Positions 1 to 5,152 of a stretch of 5,152 nt of DNA are shown here, one piece after another. Position 1 is the first letter of the stretch, and each line of letters opens with the position of its first letter. The stretch comes from JBBPYA01 sp038200385 (GTDB lineage Bacteria > Actinomycetota > Actinomycetes > Mycobacteriales > Geodermatophilaceae). Position numbers and translations under genes: made by a program. The notes under the pieces are model-generated. The model ran no database searches. It saw only the letters and a program-made list of their open reading frames with translations, and was not told the origin of the DNA. Where the stretch lies: the NCBI GenBank assembly GCA_038200385.1, contig JBBPYA010000032.1, positions 1 through 5,152 on the forward strand, written 5' to 3'.

Positions 1-249
1 CCCGACGGCGACTTCGACGACGTGGCCGCCGCGGACGTCGAGGCCGACGTCGCCACCTTCCGTCGGATGGTGGAGCGATCCCGCGCCATGGCCGCGCAGA
101 CCCCCGACCTGGACGCCGTGCTCGCCCGCCGCCACGGCAAGGACACCACGCTGCGCTGGATCTACCTGCACATGATCGAGGAGTACGCGCGGCACAACGG
201 GCACGCCGACCTGCTCCGCGAGCGCATCGACGGTGCCACCGGCGACTGA
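1..249 (+). CDS. DinB superfamily (DUF664-type) protein, C-terminal fragment
   Basis: The reading frame is open from the first base to a TGA at 247-249, so this is the last 82 residues of a gene whose start lies upstream. A GTG at 22 is in frame but is probably internal. The C-terminal part contains [23 protein letters not shown] (residues about 52-74, in two overlapping views: [16 protein letters not shown] and [18 protein letters not shown]). This pattern of His57, His65 and His68 followed by an Asp and LRE-RIDG is the characteristic end of DUF664 proteins. DinB-superfamily proteins are four-helix bundles that bind a divalent metal through histidines. Some actinobacterial members are mycothiol-dependent transferases or isomerases, but the substrate here cannot be told and the N-terminal metal ligand is not in the window. 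The fragment is rich in Asp and Ala near residues 2-17. The gene is convergent with the PrpD-like gene, with 26 bp between their stop codons. The family call is confident and the specific function is unknown. Confidence 0.85.
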   Translation, partial: PDGDFDDVAAADVEADVATFRRMVERSRAMAAQTPDLDAVLARRHGKDTTLRWIYLHMIEEYARHNGHADLLRERIDGATGD

Positions 250-279
250 GCTGGTCCGGAGATCGGGGTCGCCGCTCAG
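246..279. terminator. Possible shared hairpin between convergent genes
   Basis: A perfect 6-bp inverted repeat, CTGAGC at 246-251 and GCTCAG at 274-279, surrounds the short gap between two convergent genes. Each arm contains the stop codon of one gene (TGA at 247-249 on plus, TGA read from 276-278 on minus). A transcript from either strand could fold it, so it might be a small bidirectional terminator. The loop is long (22 nt), there is no U-tract and the stem is short, so it may be chance. Confidence 0.2.
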
Positions 280-1595
280 CGGGTGGCCTCGACCAGGGCC
301 CGGACCGGGTGCTGCTCGACGTCGCGCACCAGCTGCCGCAGCGCCTGGGCACGCCCGGCGCCGAGGACCGGCATCACCGAGGCGTCGAACTTCGCCTCCA
401 GGGCAGCCGTGGACAGCGGGGACTCCGGGTCGCCGTACGCCGTCGTCGGGCCGCTGCTCAGCACCCGGCCGTCGACCAGCGAGGCGGTGACGTCGGCCCG
501 CCGCTGGCCGGGGAATGCGGCCGTGAGCGCCGGTGACTCCTGCACGCTCATGGTCGCGACGAGCCGGTGTACGGCCTCGCCCACCCGGTCCGGCCGGGCC
601 ACGAGGTCGGCCGGGACGTCGCGGTGTACCGCCGCAAGCGCGACGGGAAAGCCGAGGCTGTACTGCGCCTGCTCCGTCGTCGTCGGGTACGCCGCGAGCA
701 GTCGGGTGGCCGGGTCGAACGTCGTCACCGTCAGGGACCGCAGCGACGCCGGGTCCACGTCGTACGCCGTCACCACGTCGATCGCCGCCTGGACCGCCGG
801 CTGCGCCCACCGGCACACCGGGTAGGGCTTGAAGTACTGCTCGAGGATCCGCCACCGGCTCCCGAGGTCCAGCCACGCCGCCGGGTCCGGGGCTTCGAGT
901 AGGCCGGGGGGTGGCCCGGTGAACCCGTCGGCGGCGAGCAGGGCGGCGGTCACCCCGGCGTGCGCGCCCCAGCCGGAGCTGTCCTTGACCATCGACGGGT
1001 CCTCGATCGCGGCCATCATCGGTGCCCGCGGGCCGTGGTACTGGGCGATCCCGAGCGAATGCAGCGTGGCGGCACCGTCCAGGCCCAGGATCCGCGAGCC
1101 GACGGCCGCCGCGCCGAGCGCGTTCCACGCGCCGGAGCTGTGGTAGTCCGCGGCGGTGGCGTGCAGCCCGATCCCGGCCCGGGTGGCCACCTCGTACCCG
1201 ACGACGAGTGCGGCCAGCAGGTCCGCTCCCGTCGCCGTGTCGACCCCGTCCAGGAACGCCAGCGTCGCCGGGAGCACCGCCGCTCCGACGTGCCCCTTGC
1301 ACAGCCGGTGGCCGTCGTGGCCGTCCATGCTGTCGATCGTCGAGGCGTTGGCCAGCGCGGCGCCCGGCGGGCTCGCCGTCCGGGTGTCGAACAGCAGGCC
1401 GGCGGCTGGCCCTGCAGCGGCGAAGTGGGTAGCCGCGTGCGTCCGCATGAGCTTCGAGAGCCCGGTCCGGGACCCGGCGGCGGCCACGCCGATCAGGTCC
1501 AGCAGGCACCGCCGGGCCTGGTCGAGGACCTCGGCCGGCAGATCGTCGTAGCGCAGGTCATGGACGAAGGCCGACACCGTCCGCTGGACCGACAC
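276..1595 (-). CDS. MmgE/PrpD family protein
   Basis: This is a complete 439-residue member of the MmgE/PrpD family, which includes 2-methylcitrate dehydratase, cis-aconitate decarboxylase and iminodisuccinate epimerase. Members are cytoplasmic and act on small di- or tricarboxylates without a cofactor. In order, the sequence shows: an N-terminal helical region with LDLIGVAAAG (about 32-41); the active-site region SMDGHDGHRLCKGHVGAAVLP (about 89-109); YHSSGAWNALGAA (151-163); MVKDSSGWGA (202-211); the lid-domain hallmark YFKPYPVCRW (254-263); QAQYSLGFPVALAA (309-322); and GDPESPLS (388-395). Length is normal for the family. The frame is open up to a GTG at 1637, but I prefer the GTG at 1595. 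It gives the usual short N-terminus before TVSAFVHDLRYDDLPAEV, and a purine-rich GGATGGGG sits just upstream. It lies 70 bp downstream of the ABC operon on the same strand, with a hairpin between. The HDGH-KGH form of the active site differs from classical PrpD, so methylcitrate dehydratase activity should not be assumed. No prpB or prpC is in the window. Confidence 0.9.
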   Translation of the reverse strand: MSVQRTVSAFVHDLRYDDLPAEVLDQARRCLLDLIGVAAAGSRTGLSKLMRTHAATHFAAAGPAAGLLFDTRTASPPGAALANASTIDSMDGHDGHRLCKGHVGAAVLPATLAFLDGVDTATGADLLAALVVGYEVATRAGIGLHATAADYHSSGAWNALGAAAVGSRILGLDGAATLHSLGIAQYHGPRAPMMAAIEDPSMVKDSSGWGAHAGVTAALLAADGFTGPPPGLLEAPDPAAWLDLGSRWRILEQYFKPYPVCRWAQPAVQAAIDVVTAYDVDPASLRSLTVTTFDPATRLLAAYPTTTEQAQYSLGFPVALAAVHRDVPADLVARPDRVGEAVHRLVATMSVQESPALTAAFPGQRRADVTASLVDGRVLSSGPTTAYGDPESPLSTAALEAKFDASVMPVLGAGRAQALRQLVRDVEQHPVRALVEATR

Positions 1596-1610
1596 GCCCC
1601 ATCCAACACC

Positions 1611-1670
1611 CGCCGGCCGTGCTGGCCGGGCAAGCACCCCCGCCGGCCGCAGGGACCGGGCAAGGTCAGT
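1611..1670. repeat. Imperfect 30-bp tandem duplication
   Basis: Two adjacent 30-bp units (1611-1640 and 1641-1670) both begin CGCCGGCCG and both carry CCGGGCAAG at the same offset. Over the first 24 bases they agree at 19 positions, then they diverge. The second unit runs over the stop codon of ATPase 2 (1666-1668), and the first reaches past the alternative GTG start of the PrpD-like gene at 1637. It looks like an old local duplication in the spacer. Two copies are too few for a CRISPR array. Confidence 0.6.
1613..1629 (-). terminator. GC-rich hairpin after ABC operon
   Basis: CCGGCC at 1613-1618 and GGCCGG at 1624-1629 form a perfect 6-bp all-GC stem with a 5-nt loop. In the minus-strand transcript it lies 36 nt after the ATPase 2 stop codon and about 17 nt before the preferred PrpD start. 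It could terminate or attenuate transcription of the ABC operon, or process the mRNA between the two units. There is no U-tract, which is common in actinobacterial terminators but leaves the call weak. An alternative pairing uses the second repeat copy (GGCCGG 1624-1629 with CCGGCC 1643-1648, 13-nt loop). Confidence 0.35.
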
Positions 1671-2376
1671 GCACGGGGGTGGGCGCGCCTTCGCGCAGCT
1701 GCCCGTCGTGCATGGACAGGATGCGGTCGGCGTACTGCCAGGTCTCAGGGTTGTGGGTGGCGATCAGGCAGACGGCGCCGGCCCGGACCAGCTGCCGGAA
1801 CGCGGTGAAGATGACCTCCGTCCAGTGCGCGTCCTGGTGCGCGGTGGGCTCGTCGGCCAGCACGATCGACGGCTCGAGCAACAGCGCGCGGGCCACGCAG
1901 CAGCGCTGCTGCTCGCCCAGCGAGGCCTGCCTCGGGTAGCGCTCGGCCAGCTGACTGATGCCGACGGAGTCCATCAGGGCCCGGGCCGCTGGCACCCCGT
2001 TGCGTCTGCGGCCGGCCAACCGCGCGGGCAGCGAGACGTTCTCCAGGACGGTGAGGTCCTCCAGCAGCCCGAGCGCCTGCGGGATCAGCGACAGCTCGCC
2101 CCAGGACAGCTGGTCGGCGCGCCGACCGGCCAGCGTCCCGCCCCACGCCAGCTCACCGGCATCGGCGTGCTCCCAGCCGCACAGGACGTTGAGCAGCGTC
2201 GACTTGCCGGAGCCGGACGGGCCGACCAGCGCCACGAGTTCCCCGGGGTGCAGCGCCAGGTCCACCTCGCGCAGCGCGTGGACCTGCTCGGCGTTGCGCG
2301 AATAGGTCTTGCTGAGACCGTGCCCGGAGACCACGGCAGCACCGGTCGGGCCCGCGCTGTGCCGCCCGCCTACCAC
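1666..2376 (-). CDS. ABC transporter ATP-binding protein 2 (LolD/MacB-like)
   Basis: This 236-residue nucleotide-binding subunit of an FtsX-type ABC transporter acts at the cytoplasmic face of the membrane. Visible motifs: Walker A GPSGSGKST (52-60); Q-loop SLIPQALGLLEDLTVLENV (Gln about 100); signature region ASLGEQQR (151-158); Walker B SIVLADEPTA (170-179) with catalytic Glu176; D-loop HQD; and switch His208 in IATHNPE. The signature replaces the usual LSGGE with ASLGE and the D-loop replaces the usual xLD with HQD, while Walker A, Walker B and the His are intact. It may therefore form the degenerate site of a heterodimer with ATPase 1. I chose the GTG at 2376 because it overlaps the ATPase 1 stop by 7 bp (GTGGTAG) and has GGTGAG 6 nt upstream. 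A GTG at 2334 would give 222 residues and also keeps the whole domain, but lacks a Shine-Dalgarno. The frame stays open upstream to about 3087, but that part has no ABC motifs and lies over ATPase 1. Confidence 0.92.
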   Translation of the reverse strand: MVGGRHSAGPTGAAVVSGHGLSKTYSRNAEQVHALREVDLALHPGELVALVGPSGSGKSTLLNVLCGWEHADAGELAWGGTLAGRRADQLSWGELSLIPQALGLLEDLTVLENVSLPARLAGRRRNGVPAARALMDSVGISQLAERYPRQASLGEQQRCCVARALLLEPSIVLADEPTAHQDAHWTEVIFTAFRQLVRAGAVCLIATHNPETWQYADRILSMHDGQLREGAPTPVH

Positions 2377-3128
2377 GACTCGCTCACCCGCCCGTGCTCC
2401 AGGCGCAGCAGATGGTCCGAGGCCGCCACGACGGCCGGGTCGTGCGAGGACAAGATGAACGCGACCCCTTCCTCGCGCAGGTCGTGCACCGCCTGCAGTA
2501 CCCGTTCGCCGGAGACACTGTCCAGCTCCGCCGTGGGTTCGTCGGCCACCACGATCGCCGGGTGCCCGATCACCGCGCACGCGACGGCGACCCGCTGCTG
2601 CTCGCCCCCGGAGAGCTGGACCGGCTTGTGGGTGGCCCGGTGCTCCAGGCCCAGGGCGACGAGGATCCGGTGCCGCTCCTCCGGGTCGGGTTTGCGGCCC
2701 CGCAGCCGCGCCGCCAGCGTCATCTGCTCGGTGACGTCGAGGTACTCCACGAGATTGTCGATCGGGTTCTGGAACACGTAGGCCACCGCCGTGCGCCGCA
2801 GCGCGCGGCGCCCCCGAGGGCCGAGGCCGGCCACCTCGTTGCCCGCGATCCGCACCGAGCCTGAGGTGGGCCGGTCGACGCAGGCCAGGATGCGCAGCAG
2901 CGAGGATTTCCCCGAGCCGGACGGGCCGACGATGGAGGTCACCCGGCCGCTCGGGAAGTCCTTGTCGACCTCGGTGAGCGCGACGACCTCCTCGTCCTCG
3001 GTGCGGTAGACCTTGCCGACGTCGCGGCACCGGGCCGCGGGCGGGTCGTCCAGCGTGCGGACCCCGGGTGGGCCCTCGTCGAACCACTCGTCGTCGTAGC
3101 CTCGGGGCAGCGCGTGCTCAGGAGCCAA
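2370..3128 (-). CDS. ABC transporter ATP-binding protein 1 (LolD/MacB-like)
   Basis: This 252-residue nucleotide-binding subunit is the canonical member of the pair. Motifs in order: Walker A GPSGSGKSS (68-76); Q-loop VFQNPIDNLVEYLDVTEQM (Gln about 120); signature LSGGEQQRVAVA (172-183); Walker B AIVVADEPTAELD (191-203) with catalytic Glu197; and switch His229 in ILSSHDPAV. All ATPase residues are present. This layout belongs to the LolD/MacB/FtsE group, whose members power FtsX-fold permeases by moving extracytoplasmic domains instead of passing substrate through the membrane. The start is taken as the TTG at 3128, because GGAGGTG lies 7 nt upstream, overlapping the permease stop by 11 bp. 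A GTG at 3167 would add 13 residues but has no such site. The first 35 or so residues, before the first strand of the fold, are an unusual acidic stretch containing GYDDEWFDEGPP that has no counterpart in ATPase 2. The gene ends in a TAG at 2370-2372 that overlaps the ATPase 2 start. Confidence 0.94.
   Translation of the reverse strand: MAPEHALPRGYDDEWFDEGPPGVRTLDDPPAARCRDVGKVYRTEDEEVVALTEVDKDFPSGRVTSIVGPSGSGKSSLLRILACVDRPTSGSVRIAGNEVAGLGPRGRRALRRTAVAYVFQNPIDNLVEYLDVTEQMTLAARLRGRKPDPEERHRILVALGLEHRATHKPVQLSGGEQQRVAVACAVIGHPAIVVADEPTAELDSVSGERVLQAVHDLREEGVAFILSSHDPAVVAASDHLLRLEHGRVSESW
2383..2388 (-). promoter_or_regulatory. Ribosome binding site for ATPase 2
   Basis: GGTGAG on the minus strand lies 6 nt upstream of the GTG at 2376. 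Its GGTGA matches the 3' part of the consensus Shine-Dalgarno. It sits inside the end of the ATPase 1 gene, which supports the overlapping start and translational coupling over the later GTG at 2334. Confidence 0.55.
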
Positions 3129-5152
3129 GGCGTAACACCTCCGCCATGTCGGCGCGCGAGGCTGCACGCTGGGCGTACGCCGCCATCAGCAGCGCCACCA
3201 CCAGGGTCGCGGCGGCGGCGATCAGCACCGTCACCGTCGGGGTGGTGAGCAGCGGGCCGGGCGGTCGGGTCGGGTCGATCTCCAGCATCCGGTACACGAC
3301 GAGGACCGCGGCCCAGGCCAGCGCGCCGCCGACGACGAAGGACAGGCTGAGCAGCACGGTGAGTTCGGCGACGAGGGAGCGGAAGTGCGCGGCCGCCGTC
3401 AGCCCCATCCGGCGGGCCAGGGCGTAGGAGGCGCCCCGGCTGCGCTGGCGGGTCTCCAGGTACAGCAGCAGGCCGCCGATCGCGACCACGCCGACGAACG
3501 CGGCCAGCGCCCGCAGGTAGTCGAACGTCCAGCTCACGGACAGGAAGTTGGCGACCCGGAAGACGGTGCCGGTGCTCTGCACGCCCAGCACCCGGACCTG
3601 CTGGGGCAGGCCGGCGCGCACTGCCTGCTCGGTCGAGGTGGACCACACCTCGGAGAACTCGCCGGCCGTGCGGTCGATCTCGCCCAGCCGCTTCTTGTCC
3701 ACGATGAGCATCGGGTCCGGCGAGCGGCGTCCCGGGAACGTCCCGGCGACCCCGGTGACGTCCATGGCGACGTCGCGCTTGCCGAGGGACACCGTCGGGT
3801 TGGTGGCATCGAGCCCCATCGCGATCGCCGGGACCGCGCCGGAGCCCTCCGGGACGTCGAGCCCGGCGAGCAGCCCGGCCAGCGATTCGGCGGAGAACCG
3901 GTCGTCCCAGTAGGCGTACTTCTCGAAGGAGCCGGGATCGATGGCCAGCACGGTGACCCGCTGGCCGTTGATGGTGCCCAGCGGGTACCGGGTGACGATC
4001 GTGCCCAGCGCCGCCAGCTCGGGTGTGGCGGCGATCGGGTCGACGGAAACGACCGCGACGTCGCTGCCGACCACGACGTGCGCCTTGGCGGCCAGCGTGT
4101 AGGAGCTGGTGCCGGTCAGCGCCGCGCCGTACACCAGCACGCCGATCGGCATGCTGACCGCCGCCAGCAGGCCGGCGCTGATCAGGCGGGACGCGGCCAC
4201 CCGGCTCACTGCGAGGTACGCCGCCGGTCCCCACCGCCCGGCCCGCCGGCGCAGGCGGGGCAGCATCGCGGCGAGCAACCGGACGACGAGGACCGCCGCG
4301 CCGGCGAGGAAGAGCAGCGGGAAGGAGACCAGCAGCAGGTTGACCTGGGCGACGTTGTTCTCGATGACCACGCCGTCCTGTCCGAGCAGCCGGAGGTAGG
4401 ACAGCAGTGCGGCGGCGAGCAGGAGCACCTCCCACGGCACCCTCGCCGCCCAGGAACGCCGGGCGCCGATCGGCTTCTCGGTCGCGCCCCGGGCCCGCAG
4501 CCCGGCGACGAGTGCGAGCAGGGCCAGCCCGATGACGAGGCCGACCGCCGCGGTGATCGCGGCCTGCCACGGCGCGCCGGCATCGACGTACGGGCTGGGT
4601 CCGATCAGGGCGATCAGCCACCGGGCCAGCAGCCAGCCCAGCACCGTGCCGGCGACGGCGGGGATGGCCAGTTCCAGCGCGGCCTTACCGGCCAGCGCGG
4701 TGGGCCCGACACCCCGACTGGACAGCAGGCGGACCTCGCGGCTGCGCCGGTCCGCCCAGTAGCTGCCGGCTGCGGCTACGAGCAGTAGCGCGAGGATGCT
4801 GCCGCCGAGCGCGATCGGGATGACCGGCCCGCGCAGCCCGTTGGTGATGAGCGAGGTGCGGGCGGCCAGCTCCGGCAGCAGCCCGGTGTCGCCGGCGCGC
4901 CCGAAGCGGTTGTCGAAACCGGACGCGGCGAAGGCCCGGTCCCGCCCGGCGTCGATGGTCTGCGCCTGCGACAGCGTCAGGCCGGCGGTGTCGATCGGGG
5001 AGATCCAGGACCGGTCGACGGTGGTGCTGTAGGCCCCTGCGAGGGAGCGCTCCAGCGCGTCCAGGATGGCCGGGTCGGTCGCGATGACCAGCCCCGGCGG
5101 TGGCGGGTCCACCGAGGCCGCGTTCTGGTAGTACTGGCCGTAGGAGCACCAG
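3118..5152 (-). CDS. FtsX/MacB-like ABC transporter permease, 5' end missing
   Basis: The frame is open from the window edge to a TGA at 3118-3120, giving 677 visible residues and no start. A GTG at 5112 is in frame but is probably internal, because 13 further residues (WCSYGQYYQNAAS...) read through to the edge. Hydrophobic segments lie at about 109-129, 156-182, 197-217, 239-256, 270-294, 321-345, 546-565, 595-620 and 637-659. That is nine, so a tenth is expected upstream. The pattern is two FtsX-type halves (each one helix, an extracytoplasmic domain, then three helices) joined by two linker helices. The first extracytoplasmic domain ends near residue 107 and the second spans about 346-545. 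Charged cytoplasmic motifs follow equivalent helices: DRRSREVRLLSSRGVG (134-149) and RQRSRGASYALARRMG (568-583), positioned to couple to the ATPases. The last residues, MAEVLRLGS, resemble the usual tail of FtsX permeases. It heads an overlapping operon with two ATPases. Roles known for the class include lipoprotein or peptide export and activation of cell-wall enzymes; the substrate here is unknown. Confidence 0.9.
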   Translation of the reverse strand, partial: WCSYGQYYQNAASVDPPPPGLVIATDPAILDALERSLAGAYSTTVDRSWISPIDTAGLTLSQAQTIDAGRDRAFAASGFDNRFGRAGDTGLLPELAARTSLITNGLRGPVIPIALGGSILALLLVAAAGSYWADRRSREVRLLSSRGVGPTALAGKAALELAIPAVAGTVLGWLLARWLIALIGPSPYVDAGAPWQAAITAAVGLVIGLALLALVAGLRARGATEKPIGARRSWAARVPWEVLLLAAALLSYLRLLGQDGVVIENNVAQVNLLLVSFPLLFLAGAAVLVVRLLAAMLPRLRRRAGRWGPAAYLAVSRVAASRLISAGLLAAVSMPIGVLVYGAALTGTSSYTLAAKAHVVVGSDVAVVSVDPIAATPELAALGTIVTRYPLGTINGQRVTVLAIDPGSFEKYAYWDDRFSAESLAGLLAGLDVPEGSGAVPAIAMGLDATNPTVSLGKRDVAMDVTGVAGTFPGRRSPDPMLIVDKKRLGEIDRTAGEFSEVWSTSTEQAVRAGLPQQVRVLGVQSTGTVFRVANFLSVSWTFDYLRALAAFVGVVAIGGLLLYLETRQRSRGASYALARRMGLTAAAHFRSLVAELTVLLSLSFVVGGALAWAAVLVVYRMLEIDPTRPPGPLLTTPTVTVLIAAAATLVVALLMAAYAQRAASRADMAEVLRLGS
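3136..3142 (-). promoter_or_regulatory. Strong ribosome binding site for ATPase 1
   Basis: GGAGGTG on the minus strand is a near-perfect Shine-Dalgarno 7 nt before the TTG at 3128. It is embedded in the last codons of the permease (Glu-Val-Leu-Arg-Leu). It decides the ATPase 1 start in favour of TTG over the GTG at 3167, which lies upstream of the site. Confidence 0.7.

Noticed and set aside
1611..1670. Possible CRISPR-like repeat
   Set aside because: There are only two adjacent, diverged copies with no spacers and no cas genes nearby.
960..1808. Plus-strand open frame (282 residues) antisense to the PrpD-like gene
   Set aside because: It is low-complexity Arg/Gly/Val-rich with no domain or ribosome site, and the PrpD motifs on the other strand explain this DNA.
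1669..2781. Plus-strand open frame (370 residues) antisense to both ATPase genes
   Set aside because: It reads as a Gln/Arg/Gly/Val-rich shadow, and the opposite strand has complete Walker A, signature and Walker B motifs.
2377..3087. Upstream extension of the ATPase 2 frame, which looks like a 473-residue protein joined to ATPase 2
   Set aside because: This part is Arg/Gly/Pro/Ala-rich with no ABC motifs and lies over ATPase 1, whose own frame carries every expected motif. It is a high-GC shadow and gives no sign of a fusion or frameshift.
2939..4621. Second long minus-strand frame (560 residues) over the permease and ATPase 1
   Set aside because: It has an Arg/Pro/Gly-rich shadow composition and overlaps two well-supported genes in other frames.
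3385..4788. Long plus-strand open frame (467 residues) opposite the permease
   Set aside because: Composition is Gly/Gln/Arg/Asp-rich with no recognisable domain, while the opposite strand encodes an obvious membrane protein. Long antisense frames are expected at this GC content.
1..5152. Mobile element, prophage, toxin-antitoxin or defence system
   Set aside because: No transposase, integrase, terminal inverted repeats, short overlapping toxin-antitoxin pair or defence-type domain was seen. Base composition looks uniform throughout.

Overview
The window is gene-dense, very GC-rich DNA with strong third-position G/C bias and several GTG and TTG starts. It also holds the end of a DUF664-type DinB-superfamily gene, a family typical of mycothiol-producing actinobacteria. 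Together these point to a high-GC actinomycete; genus and species cannot be read from the sequence.

Layout: (1) Bases 1-249, plus strand, are the 3' end of a DinB/DUF664 gene. (2) Bases 276-1595, minus strand, encode a complete MmgE/PrpD-family protein, convergent with the first gene. (3) Bases 1596-1665 are the only real gap between same-strand genes. It holds an imperfect 30-bp tandem duplication and a GC-rich hairpin. (4) Bases 1666-5152, minus strand, are a tightly overlapping ABC transporter operon. Its transcription order is a large FtsX/MacB-like permease (5' end outside the window), ATPase 1 (2370-3128), then ATPase 2 (1666-2376). The permease and ATPase 1 overlap by 11 bp, and the two ATPases overlap by 7 bp. 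Both ATPase genes have good Shine-Dalgarno matches inside the preceding gene, which indicates translational coupling.

How the genes work together: the permease carries two FtsX-type halves, with nine membrane segments visible and a tenth expected upstream. It also has large extracytoplasmic domains. Two different ATPases are made stoichiometrically with it, so the likely machine is one two-domain permease driven by an ATPase heterodimer. ATPase 1 is canonical. ATPase 2 has an altered signature loop (ASLGE in place of LSGGE) and an altered D-loop (HQD), so one composite ATP site may be weakened. This belongs to the mechanotransmission (type VII) ABC class, and the substrate cannot be inferred. 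The PrpD-like gene follows on the same strand but has no evident link to the transporter.

No RNA genes, CRISPR array, insertion sequence, prophage gene or attachment site was seen. I found no convincing evidence of a wholly new system. The most notable points are the asymmetric ATPase pair, the acidic N-terminal extension of ATPase 1, and the duplicated hairpin spacer.
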